From Membranipora membranacea (Eukaryota > Bryozoa > Gymnolaemata > Cheilostomatida > Membraniporidae): DNA of 60,000 bases. The stretch is from the NCBI GenBank assembly GCA_914767715.1, contig OU612066.1, positions 23,412,283 to 23,472,282 on the forward strand, read 5' to 3'. The notes beneath the pieces were generated by a model, which had not been told where the DNA came from, searched no databases, and worked only from the letters and a program-made list of their open reading frames with translations. A program made the position numbers and the translations under genes. Shown here in pieces: positions 11,521 through 23,620 of this stretch. Positions within the stretch are counted from its first letter, which is position 1, and every line of letters starts with the position of its first letter.

Positions 11521-13860
11521 TCACGCTGCCATATGACATGTTTGTTTAGTGCAAAAGTCAGCCTCGTTAAATCGGACGCTGACAGAGAACGGATAACTGC
11601 AGAGCCAAACGGATTTCATATTTAAAACGAGCGAGAGTTGCTTCTGCTTCTGAGGTAAGTTTGAAGCAAATCTAATTTTTAATCCTAGCGAAAGAAAAGC
11701 ATGATACCCACCCTTGGTATATTTTTGAACTTTTTTAGTCAGCGTTTTTACCCCTCCAGCTTGTCTCAGGATCTTTATATTCTGCAGTTTGAATAAGGTC
11801 AATAGGGGCTCTAACTGGTCAGAGTTTCATATTATTCCGACAGACTTTGTATTTTTTCACGCTGCCGTATGACATGTTTTTTTAGTGCAAAAGTCAGCCT
11901 CGTTTAATCGGACGCTGACAGAGAACGGATAACTGCAGAGCCAAACGGATTTCATATTTAAAACGAGCGAGAGTTGCTTGTGCTTCTGAGGTAAGTTTGA
12001 AGCAAATCTAATTTTTAATCCTAGCGAAAGAAAAGCATGATACCCACCCTTGGTATATTTTTGAATTTTTTAAGTCAGCGTTATTACCCCTCCAGCTTGT
12101 CTCAGGATCTTTATATTCTGCAGTTTGAATAAGGTCAATGGGGGCTCTAACTGGTCAGGGTTTCATATTATTCCGACAGACTTTGTATTTTTTCACGCTG
12201 CCATATGACATGTTTGTTTAGTGCAAAAGTCAGCCTCGTTAAATCGGACGCTGACAGAGAACGGATAACTGCAGAGCCAAACGGATTTCATATTTAAAAC
12301 GAGCGAGAGTTGCTTCTGCTTCTGAGGTAAGTTTGAAGCAAATCTAATTTTTAATCCTAGCGAAAGAAAAGCATGATACCCACCCTTGGTATATTTTTGA
12401 ACTTTTTTAGTCAGCGTTTTTAACCCTCCAGCTTGTCTCAGGATCTTTATATTCTGCAGTTTGAATAAGGTCAATAGGGCCTCTAACTGGTCAGTGTTTC
12501 ATATTATTCCGACAGACTTTGTATTTTTTCACGCTGCCGTATGACATGTTTTTTTAGTGCAAAAGTCAGCCTCGTTTAATCGGACGCTGACAGAGAACGG
12601 ATAACTGCAGAGCCAAACGGATTTCATATTTGAAACGAGCGAGTGTTGCTTCTGCTTCTGAGGTAAGTTTGAAGCAAATCTATTTTTTAATCCGAGCGAA
12701 AAAAAAGTATGATACCCACCCTTGGTATATTTTTGAATTTTTTAAGTCAGCGTTATTACCCCTCCAGCTTGTCTCAGGATCTTTATATTCTGCAGTTTGA
12801 ATAAGGTCAATGGGGGCTCTAACTGGTCAGGGTTTCATATTATTACGACAGACTTTGTATTTTTTCACGCTGCCATATGACATGTTTGTTTAGTGCAAAA
12901 GTCAGCCTCGTTAAATCGGACGCTGACAGAGAACGGATAACTGCAGAGCCAAACGGATTTCATATTTAAAACGAGCGAGAGTTGCTTCTGCTTCTGAGGT
13001 AAGTTTGAAGCAAATCTAATTTTTAATCCTAGCGAAAGAAAAGCATGATACCCACCCTTGGTATATTTTTGAACTTTTTTAGTCAGCGTTTTTACCCCTC
13101 CAGCTTGTCTCAGGATCTTTATATTCTGCAGTTTGAATAAGGTCAATAGGGGCTCTAACTGGTCAGAGTTTCATATTATTCCGACAGACTTTGTATTTTT
13201 TCACGCTGCCGTATGACATGTTTTTTTAGTGCAAAAGTCAGCCTTGTTTAATCGGACGCTGACAGAGAACGGATAACTGCAGAGCCAAACGGATTTCATA
13301 TTTGAAACGAGCGAGAGTTGCTTCTGCTTCTGAGGTAAGTTTGAAGCAAATCTATTTTTTAATCCGAGCGAAAAAAAAAGCATGATACCCACCCTTGGTA
13401 TATTTTTGAATTTTTTAAGTCAGCGTTATTACCCCTCCAGCTTGTCTCAGGATCTTTATATTCTGCAGTTTGAATAAGGTCAATGGGGGCTCTAACTGGT
13501 CAGGGTTTCATATTATTCCGACAGACTTTGTATTTTTTCACGCTGCCATATGACATGTTTGTTTAGTGCAAAAGTCAGCCTCGTTAAATCGGACGCTGAC
13601 AGAGAACGGATAACTGCAGAGCCAAACGGATTTCTTATTTAAAACGAGCGAGAGTTGCTTCTGCTTCTGAGGTAAGTTTGAAGCAAATCTAATTTTTAAT
13701 CCTAGCGAAAGAAAAGCATGATACCCACCCTTGGTATATTTTTGAACTTTTTTAGTCAGCGTTTTTACCCCTCCAGCTTGTCTCAGGATCTTTATATTCT
13801 GCAGTTTGAATAAGGTCAATAGGGCCTCTAACTGGTCAGTGTTTCATATTATTCCGACAG
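11521..13860 (+). repeat. Dimeric higher-order repeat (672 bp A+B)
   Basis: A-type monomers, marked by GCCATATGAC, ATTTAAAACG, CCTAGCG and GCGTTTTTACC, start at 11521, 12193, 12865 and 13538. The spacings are 672, 672 and 673 bp. B-type monomers with GCCGTATGAC and TTAAGTCAGC alternate between them. This is a short dimeric higher-order repeat inside the monomeric array. The B monomer at about 11857-12190 is itself a patchwork, carrying A-type ATTTAAAACG and CCTAGCG between B-type ends. Low divergence between dimers points to recent local amplification. Confidence 0.85.
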
Positions 13861-15690
13861 ACTTTGTATTTTTTCACGCTGCCGTATGACATGTTTTTTT
13901 AGTGCAAAAGTCAGCCTCGTTTAATCGGACGCTGACAGAGAACGGATAACTGCAGAGCCAAACGGATTTCATATTCGAAACGAGCGAGTGTTGCTTCTGC
14001 TTCTGAGGTAAGTTTGAAGCAAATCTATTTTTTCATCCGAGCGAAAAAAAAGTATGATACACACCCTTGGTATATTTTTGAATTTTTTAAGTCAGCGTTA
14101 TTACCCCTCCAGCTTGTCTCAGGATCTTTATATTCTGCAGTTTGAATAAGGTCAATGGGGGCTCTAACTGGTCAGTGTTTCATATTATTCCGACAGACTT
14201 TGTATTTTTTCACGCTGCCGTATGACATCTTTTTTAATGCAAAAGTCAGCCTCATTTAATCGGACGCTGACAGAGAACGGATAACTGCAGAGCCAAACGG
14301 ATTTCATATTTGAAACGAGCGAGAGTTGCTTCTGCTTCTGAGGTAAGTTTGAAGCAAATCTATTTTTTAATCCGAGCGAAAAAAATGCATGATACCCACC
14401 CTTTGTATGTTTTTGAATTTCTTAAGTCAGCGTTATTACCCCTCCAGCTTGTCTCAGGATCTTTATATTCTGCAGTTTGAATAAGGTCAATGGGGGCTCT
14501 AACTGGTCAGTGTTTCATATTATTCCGACAGACTTTGTTTTTTTTCACGCTGCCGTATGACATGTTTTTTTAGTGCAAAAGTCAGCCTCGTTAAATCGGA
14601 CGCTGACAGAGAGCGGATAACTGCAGAGCCAAACGAATTTTATATTTGAAACGAGCGAGAGTTGCTTCTGCTTCTGAGGTAAGTTTGAAGCGAATCAATT
14701 TTTTAATACGAGCGAAAAAAAAGCATAATACCCACCCTTGGTATATTTTTGAATTTTATAAGTCAGCGTTATTACCCCTCCAGCTTGTCTCAGGATCTTT
14801 ATATTCTGCAGTTTGAATAAGGTCAATGGGGGCTCTAACTGGTCAGTGTTTCATATTATTCCGACAGACTTTGTATTTTTTCACGCTGCCGTATGACCTG
14901 TTTTTTGAGTGCAAAAGTCAGGCTCGTTAAATCGGACGCTGACAGAGAACGGATAACTCCAGAGCCAAACGGATTTCATATTTGAAACGAGCGAGAGTTG
15001 CTTCTGCTTCTGAGGTAAGTTTGAAGCAAATCTATTTTTTAATCCGAGCGAAAAAAATGCATGATACCCACCCTTGGTATGTTTTTGAATTTCTTAAGTC
15101 AGCGTTATTACCCCTCCAGCTTGTCTCAGGATCTTTATATTCTGCAGTTTGAATAAGGTCAATGGGGGCTCTAACTGGTCAGTGTTTCATATTATTCCGA
15201 CAGACTTTGTATTTTTTCACGCTGCCGTATGACCTGTTTTTTTAGTGCAAAAGTCAGCCTCGTTAAATCGGACGCTGACAGAGAACGGATAGCTGCAGAG
15301 CCAAACGGATTTCATATTTGAAACGAGCGAGAGTTGCTTCTGCTTCTGAGGTAAGTTTGAAGCAAATCTATTTTTTAATCCGAGCGAAAAAAATGCATGA
15401 TACCCACCCTTTGTATGTTTTTGAATTTCTTAAGTCAGCGTTATTACCCCTCCAGCTTGTCTCAGGATCTTTATATTCTGCAGTTTGAATAAGGTCAATG
15501 GGGTTTCTGACCGGTCAGTGTTTCATATGATTCCGACAGACTTTGTATTTTTTCACGCTGCCGTATGACATGTTTTTTTAGTGCAAAAGTCAGCCTTGTT
15601 AAATCGGACGCTGACAGAGAACGGATAACTGCAGAGCCAAACGGATTTCATATTTGGAACGAGCGAGAGTTGCTTCTGCTTCTGATGTAA
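13538..15690 (+). repeat. Satellite duplication, copy 2 (partner ~8.2-10.3 kb)
   Basis: This is the downstream partner of the 8.2-10.3 kb stretch at an offset of about 5,376 bp, with the same succession of rare variants. They include GTATGACCTG, GTCAGGCTCG, GCGAAAAAAATGC and the GGTTTCTGACCGG patch at 15502. It has the normal GGATTTCATATT where copy 1 carries a small deletion, so that deletion arose after duplication. Confidence 0.8.
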
Positions 15691-16394
15691 GTTTGAAGCA
15701 AATCTATTTTTTAATCCGAGCGAAAAAAAAGCATGATACCCACCCTTGGTTTATTTTTGAATTTTTTAAGTCAGCGTTATTACCCCTCCAGCTTGTCTCA
15801 GGATCTTTATATTCTGCAGTTTGAATAAGGTCAATGGGGGCTCTAACTGGTCAGTGTTTCATATTATTCCGACAGACTTTGTATTTATTCACGCTGCCGT
15901 ATGACATGTTTTTTTAGTGCAAAAGTCAGCCTCGTTAAATCGGACGCTGACAGAGAACGGATAACTGCAGAGCCAAACGGATTTCATATTTGAAACGAGC
16001 GAGAGTTGCTTCTGCTTCTAAGGTAAGTTTCAAGCAAATCTATTTTTTAATCCGAGCGAAAAAAAAGCATGATACCCACCCTTGGTATATTTTTGAATTT
16101 TTTAAGTCAGCGCTATTACCCCTCCAGCTTGTCTCAGGATCTTTATATTCTGTAGTTTGAATGAGGTCAATGGGGGCTCTAACTGGTCAGTGTTTCATAT
16201 TATTCCGACAGACTTTGTATTTTTTCACGCTGCCGTATGACATGTTTGTTTAGTGCAAAAGTCAGCCTCGTTAAATCGGACGCTGACAGAGAACGGATAA
16301 CTGCAGAGCCAAATGGATTTCATATTTGAAACGAACGAGAGTTGCTTCTGCTTCTGAGGTAAGTTTGAAGCAAATCTATTTTTTAATCCGAGCG

Positions 16395-16700
16395 AAAAAA
16401 AAGCATGATAGTTTGGTATATTTTTGAATTTCTTAAGTCAGCGTTATTACTCCTCCAGCGTGTCTCAGGATCTTTATATTCTGCAGTTTGAATAAGGTCA
16501 ATGGGGGCTCTAACTGGTCACTGTTTCATATTATTCCGACAGACTTTGTATTTTTTCACGCTGCCGTATGACATGTTTTTTTAGTGCAAAAGTCAGCCTC
16601 GTTTAATCGGACGCTGACAGAGAACGGATAACTGCAGAGCCAAACGGATTTCATATTTGAAACGAGAGTTGATTCTGCTTTTGAGGTAAGTTTGAAGCAA
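16395..16700 (+). repeat. Two degraded monomers with small deletions
   Basis: At about 16409 the usual GATACCCACCCTTGG reads GATAGTTTGG, losing about five bases. At about 16664 the usual GAAACGAGCGAGAGTTG reads GAAACGAGAGTTG, losing four bases. These copies lie in the 15.7-17.3 kb stretch, which has no obvious duplicate partner and carries more private changes than its surroundings. It may be an older, less recently homogenised patch. Confidence 0.7.
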
Positions 16701-17384
16701 ATCTATTTTTTAATCCGAGCGAAAAAAAAGCATGATACCCATCCTTGGTATATTTTTGAATTTTTTAAGTCAGCGTTATTACCCCTCCAGCTAGTCTCAG
16801 GATCTTTATATTCTGCAGTTTGAATAAGGTCAATGGGGGCTCTAACTGGTCAGTGTTTCATATTATTCCGACAGACTTTGTATTTTTTCACAATGCCGTA
16901 TGACATGTTTTTTTAGTGCAAAAGTCAGCCTCGTTAAATCGGACGCTGACAGAGAACGGATAACTGCAGAGCCAAACGGATTTCATATTTGAAACGAGCG
17001 AGTGTTGCATCCGCTTCTGAGGTAAGTTTGAAGCAAATCTATTTTTTAATCCGAGCGAAAAAAAGCATGATACCCACCCTTGGTATATTTTTGAATATTT
17101 TAAGTCAGCGTTATTGCCCCTCCAGCTTGTCTCAGGATCTTTATATTCTGTACTTTGAATAAGGTCAATGGGGGCTCTAACTGGTCAGTGTTTCATATTA
17201 TTCCGACAGACTTTGTATTTTTTCACGCTGACGTATAACATGTTTTTTAAGTGCAAAAGTCAGCCTCGTTAAATCGGACGCTGACAGAGAACGGATAACT
17301 GCAGAGCCAAACGGATTTCATATTTGAAACGAGCGAGAGTTGCTTCTGCTTCTGAGGTAAGTTTGAAGCAAATCTATTTTTTAA

Positions 17385-20300
17385 TCCGAGCGAAAAAAAA
17401 GCATGATACCCACCCTTGGTATATTTTTGAATTTTTTAAGTCAGCGTTATTACCCCTCCAGCTTGTCTCAGGATCTTTATATTTTGCAGTTTGAATAAGG
17501 TCAATGGGGGCTCTAACTGGTCAGTGTTTCATATCATTCCGACAGACTTTGTATTTTTTCACGCTGCCGTATGACATGTTTTTTTAGTGCAAAAGTCAGC
17601 CTTTGTTAAATCGGACGCTGACAGAGAACGGATAACCGCAGAGCCAAACGGATTTCATATTTGAAACGAGCGAGAGTTGCTTCTGCTTCTGAGGTAAGTT
17701 TGAAGCAAATCTATTTTTTAATCCGAGCGAAAGAAAAGCATGATACCCACCCTTGGTTTATTTTTGAATTTTTTAAGTCAGCGTTATTACCCCTCCAGCT
17801 TGTCTCAGGATCTTTATATTTTGCAGTTTGAATAAGGTCAATGGGAGCTCTAACTGGTCAGTGTTTCATATCATTCCGACAGACTTTGTATTTTTTCACG
17901 CTGCCGTATGACATGTTTTTTTAGTGCAAAAGTCAGCCTCGTTAAATCGGACGCTGACAGAGAACGGATAACCGCAGAGCCAAACGGATTTCATATTTGA
18001 AACGAGCGAGAGTTGCTTCTGCTTCTGAGGTAAGTTTGAAGCAAATCTATTTTTTAATCCGAGCGAAAGAAAAGCATGATACCCACCCTTGGTATATTTT
18101 TGAATTTTTTAAGTCAGCGTTATTACCCCTCCAGCTTGTCTCAGGATCTTTATATTTTGCAGTTTGAATAAGGTCAATGGGGGCTCTAACTGGTCAGTGT
18201 TTCATATCATTCCGACAGACTTTGTATTTTTTCACGCTGCCGTATGACATGTTTTTTTAGTGCAAAAGTCAGCCTCGTTAAATCGGACGCTGACAGAGAA
18301 CGGATAACCGCAGAGCCAAACGGATTTCATATTTGAAACGAGCGAGAGTTGCTTCTGCTTCTGAGGTAGGTTTGAAGCAAATCTACTTTTTTAATCTGAG
18401 CGAAAAAAAAGCATGATACCCACCCTTGGTATATTTTTGAATTTTTTAAGTCAGCGTTATTACCCCTCCAGCTTGTCTCAGGATCTTTATATTTTGCAGT
18501 TTGACTAAGGTCAATGGGGGCTCTAACTGGTCAGTGTTTCATATCATTCCAACAGACTTTGTATTTTTTCACGCTGCCGTGTGACATATTTTTTAAGTGC
18601 AAAAGTCAGCCTCGTTAAATCGGATGCTGTCAGAGAACGGATAACCGCAGAGCCAAACGGATTTCATATTTGAAACGAGCGAGAGTTGCTTCTGCTTCTG
18701 AGGTAAGTTTGAAGCAAATCTATTTTTTAATCCGAGCGAAAAAAAAGCATGATACCCACCCTTGGTATATTTTTGAATTTTTTAAGTCAGCGTTATTACC
18801 CCTCCAGCTTGTCTCAGGATCTTTATATTTTGCAGTTTGAATAAGGTCAATGGGGGCTCTAACTGGTCAGTGTTTCATATCATTCCGACAGACTTTGTAT
18901 TTTTTCACGCTGCCGTATGACATGTTTTTTTAGTGCAAAAGTCAGCCTCGTTAAATCGGACGCTGACAGAGAACGGATAACCGCAGAGCCAAACGGATTT
19001 CATATTTGAAACGAGCGAGAGTTGCTTCTGCTTCTGAGGTAAGTTTGAAGCAAATCTATTTTTTAATCCGAGCGAAAAAAAAGCATGATACCCACCCTTG
19101 GTATATTTTTGAATTTTTTAAGTCAGCGTTATTACCCCTCCAGCTTGTCTCAGGATCTTTATATTTTGCAGTTTGAATAAGGTCAATGGGGGCTCTAACT
19201 GGTCAGTGTTACATATCATTCCGACAGACTTTGTAATTTTTCATGCTGCCGTATGACATGTTTTTTTAGTGCAAAAGTCAGCCTCGTTAAATCGGACGCT
19301 GACAGAGAACGGATAACCGCAGAGCCAAACGGATTTCATATTTGATACGAGCGAGAGTTGCTTCTGCTTCTGAGGTAAGTTTGAAGCAAATCTATTTTTT
19401 AATCCGAGCGAAAAAAAAGCATGATACCCACCCTTGGTATATTTTTGAATTTTTTAAGTCAGCGTTATTACCCCTCCAGCTTGTCTCAGGATCTTTATAT
19501 TTTACAGTTTGAATAAGGTCAATGGGGGCTCTAACTGGTCAGTGTTTCATATTATTCCGACAGACTTTGTATTTTTTCACGCTGCCGTATGACATGTTTT
19601 TTTTAGTGCAAAAGTCAGCCTCGTTAAATCGGACGCTGACAGAGAACGGATAACCGCAGCGCCAAACGAATTTCATATTTGAAACGAGCGACAGTTGCTT
19701 CTGCCTCTGAGGTAAGTTTGAAGCAAATCTATTTTTTAATCCGAGCGAAAAAAAAGCATGATACCCACCCTTGGTATATTTTTGAATTTTTTAAGTCAGC
19801 GTTATTACCCCTCCAGCTTGTCTCAGGATCTTTATATTTTGCAGTTTGAATAACGTCAATGGGGGCTCTAACTGGTCAGTGTTTCATATCATTCCGACAG
19901 ACTTTGTATTTTTTCACGCTGCCGTATGACATGTTTTTTTAGTGCAAAAGTCAGCCTCGTTAAATCGGACGCTGACAGAGAACGGATAACCGCAGAGCCA
20001 AACGGATTTCATATTTGAAACGAGCGAGAGATGCTTCTGCTTCTGAGGTAAGTTTGAAGCAAATCTATTTTTAATCCGAGCGAAAAAAAAGCATGATACC
20101 CACCCTTGGTATATTTTTGAATTTTTTAAGTCAGCGTTATTACCCCTCCAGCTTGTCTCAGGATCCTTATATTTTACAGTTTGAATAAGGTCAATGGGGG
20201 CTCTAACTGGTCAGTGTTTCATATTATTCCGACAGACTTTGTATTTTTTCACGCTGCCGTATGACATGTTTTTTTAGTGCAAAAGTCAGCCTCGTTAAAT

Positions 20301-21780
20301 CGGACGCTGACAGAGAACGGATAACTGCAGAGCCAAACGGATTTCATATTTGAAACGAGCGAGAGTTGCTTCTGCTTCTGAGGTAAGTTTGAAGCAAATC
20401 TATTTTTTAATCCGAGCGAAAAAAAAGCATGATACCCACCCTTGGTATATTTTTGAATTTTTTAAGTCAGCGTTATTACCCCTCCAGCTTGTCTCAGGAT
20501 CTTTATATTTTGCAGTTTGAATAAGGTCAATGGGGGCTCTAACTGGTCAGTGTTTCATATTATTCCGACAGACTTTGCATTTTTTCACGCTGCCGTATGA
20601 CATGTTTTTTTAGTGCAAAAGTCAGCATCGTTTAATCGGATGCTGACAGAGAACGGATAACTGCAGAGCCAAACGGATTTCATATTTGAAACGAGCGAGA
20701 GTTGCTTCTGCTTCTGAGGTAAGTTTGAAGCAAATCTATTTTTTAATCCGAGCGAAAAAAAAAGCATGATACCCACCCTTGGTATATTTTTGAATTTTTT
20801 AAGTCAGCGTTATTACCCCTCCAGCTTGTCTCAGGATCTTTATATTCTGCAGTTTGAATAAGGTCAATGGGGGCTCTAACTGGTCAGGGTTTCATATTAT
20901 TCCGACAGACTTTGTATTTTTTCACGCTGCCATATGACATGTTTGTTTAGTGCAAAAGTCAGCCTCGTTAAATCGGACGCTGACAGAGAACGGATAACTG
21001 CAGAGCCAAACGGATTTCATATTTAAAACGAGCGAGAGTTGCTTATGCTTCTGAGGTAAGTTTGAAGCAAATCTAATTTTTAATCCTAGCGAAAGAAAAG
21101 CATGATACCCACCCTTGGTATATTTTTGAATTTCTTAAGTCAGCGTTATTACCCCTCCAGCTTGTCTCAGGATCTTTATATTCTGCAGTTTGAATAAGGT
21201 CAATGGGGGCTCTAACTGGTCAGTGTTTCATATTATTCCGAGAGACTTTGTATTTTTTCACGCTGCCGTATGACATGTTTTTTAGTGCAAAAGTCAGCCT
21301 CATTTAATCGGACGCTGACAGAGAGCGGATAACCGCAGAGCCAAACGGATTTCATATTTGAAACGAGCGAGAGTTGCTTCTGCTTCTGAGGTAAGTTTGA
21401 AGCAAATCTATTTTTTAATCCGAGCGAAAGAAAAGCATGATACCCACCCTTGGTATATTTTTGAATTTTTTAAGTCAGCGTCATTACCCCTCCTGCTTGT
21501 CTCAGGATCTTTATATTTTGCAGTTTGAATAAGGTCAATGGGGGCTCTAACTGGTCAGTGTTTCATATCATTCCGACAGACTTTGTATTTTTTCACGCTG
21601 CCGTATGACATGTTTTTTTAGTGCAAAAGTCAGCCTCGTTAAATCGGACGCTGACAGAGAACGGATAACCGCAGAGCCAAACGGATTTCATATTTGAAAC
21701 GAGCGAGAGTTGCTTCTGCTTCTGAGGTAGGTTTGAAGCAAATCTACTTTTTTAATCTGAGCGAAAAAAAAGCATGATAC
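17385..21780 (+). repeat. Long-range satellite duplication, copy 2 (partner ~2.6-7.7 kb)
   Basis: This is the shorter partner of the 2.6-7.7 kb stretch, carrying the same ordered variants at offsets of 14774, then 14438, then 14102 bp. It is two monomers shorter. Near 20.93-21.13 kb a monomer starts as A-type (GCCATATGAC, ATTTAAAACG, CCTAGCG) and ends as ordinary type (TTAAGTCAGCGTTATT). This marks the point of one missing monomer and suggests an unequal exchange inside it. The match ends at about 21.8 kb, where copy 1 goes on to GACTAAGG and CCAACAG variants while this copy has GAATAAGG and CCGACAG. Confidence 0.85.
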
Positions 21781-22559
21781 CCACCCTTGGTATATTTTTG
21801 AATTTTTTAAGTCAGCGTTATTACCCCTCCAGCTTGTCTCAGGATCTTTATATTTTGCAGTTTGAATAAGGTCAATGGGGGCTCTAACTGGTCAGTGTTT
21901 CATATCATTCCGACAGACTTTGTATTTTTTCACGCTGCCGTATGACATGTTTTTTTAGTGCAAAAGTCAGCCTCGTTAAATCGGACGCTGACAGAGAACG
22001 GATAACCGCAGAGCCAAACGGATTTCATATTTGAAACGAGCGAGAGTTGCTTCTGCTTCTGAGGTAAGTTTGAAGCAAATCTATTTTTTAATCCGAGCGA
22101 AAGAAAAGCATGATACCCACCCTTGGTATATTTTTGAATTTTTTAAGTCAGCGTTATTACCCCTCCAGCTTGTCTCAGGATCTTTATATTTTGCAGTTTG
22201 AATAAGGTCAATGGGGGCTCTAACTGGTCAGTGTTTCATATCATTCCGACAGACTTTGTATTTTTTCACGCTGCCGTATGACATGTTTTTTTAGTGCAAA
22301 AGTCAGCCTTGTTAAATCGGACGCTGACAGAGAACGGATAACCGCAGAGCCAAACGGATTTCATATTTGAAACGAGCGAGAGTTGCTTCTGCTTCTGAGG
22401 TAAGTTTGAAGCAAATCTATTTTTTAATCCGAGCGAAAAAAAAGCATGATACCCACCCTTGGTATATTTTTGAATTTTTTAAGTCAGCGTTATTACCCCT
22501 CCAGCTTGTCTCAGGATCTTTATATTTTGCAGTTTGAATAAGGTCAATGGGGGCTCTAA

Positions 22560-23620
22560 CTGGTCAGTGTTACATATCATTCCGACAGACTTTGTATTTT
22601 TTCATGCTGCCGTATGACATGTTTTTTTAGTGCAAAAGTCAGCCTCGTTAAATCGGACGCTGACAGAGAACGGATAACCGCAGAACCAAACGGATTTCAT
22701 ATTTGATACGAGCGAGAGTTGCTTCTGCTTCTGAGGTAAGTTTGAAGCAAATCTATTTTTTAATCCGAGCGAAAAAAAAGCATGATACCCACCCTTGGTA
22801 TATTTTTGAATTTTTTAAGTCAGCGTTATTACCCCTCCAGCTTGTCTCAGGATCTTTATATTTTACAGTTTGAATAAGGTCAATGGGGGCTCTAACTGGT
22901 CAGTGTTTCATATTATTCCGACAGACTTTGTATTTTTTCACGCTGCCGTATGACATGTTTTTTTAGTGCAAAAGTCAGCCTCGTTAAATCGGACGCTGAC
23001 AGAGAACGGATAACCGCAGTGCCAAACGAATTTCATATTTGAAACGAGCGACAGTTGCTTCTGCCTCTGAGGTAAGTTTGAAGCAAATCTATTTTTTAAT
23101 CCGAGCGAAAAAAAAGCATGATACCCACCCTTGGTATATTTTTGAATTTTTTAAGTCAGCGTTATTACCCCTCCAGCTTGTCTCAGGATCTTTATATTTT
23201 GCAGTTTGAATAACGTCAATGGGGGCTCTAACTGGTCAGTGTTTCATATCATTCCGACAGACTTTGTATTTTTTCACGCTGCCGTATGACATGTTTTTTT
23301 AGTGCAAAAGTCAGCCTCGTTAAATCGGACGCTGACAGAGAACGGATAACCGCAGAGCCAAACGGATTTCATATTTGAAACGAGCGAGAGATGCTTCTGC
23401 TTCTGAGGTAAGTTTGAAGCAAATCTATTTTTAATCCGAGCGAAAAAAAAGCATGATACCCACCCTTGGTATATTTTTGAATTTTTTAAGTCAGCGTTAT
23501 TACCCCTCCAGCTTGTCTCAGGATCCTTATATTTTACAGTTTGAATAAGGTCAATGGGGGCTCTAACTGGTCAGTGTTTCATATTATTCCGACAGACTTT
23601 GTATTTTTTCACGCTGCCGT
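22560..23620 (+). repeat. Recurring four-monomer cassette (third copy)
   Basis: A run of consecutive monomers with linked rare states occurs here. First is TTACATATC with TTCATGCTGCC and TTTGATACGAG. Next is TTTTACAG with CAAACGAATTTC, GCGACAGTTGC and CTGCCTCTG. Then comes AATAACGTCAATG with AGAGATGCTTC and a shortened T run. Last is GGATCCTTATATTTTACAG. The leading TTACATATC is at 22569 here, and also at 4771, 19209 and 33481, each followed by the rest of the cassette. At 57180 it occurs alone. Spacing 19209 to 22569 is 10 monomers. Parts of the cassette recur at about 35.3-36.0, 37.6-38.4 and 40.2-41.0 kb. Confidence 0.8.
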
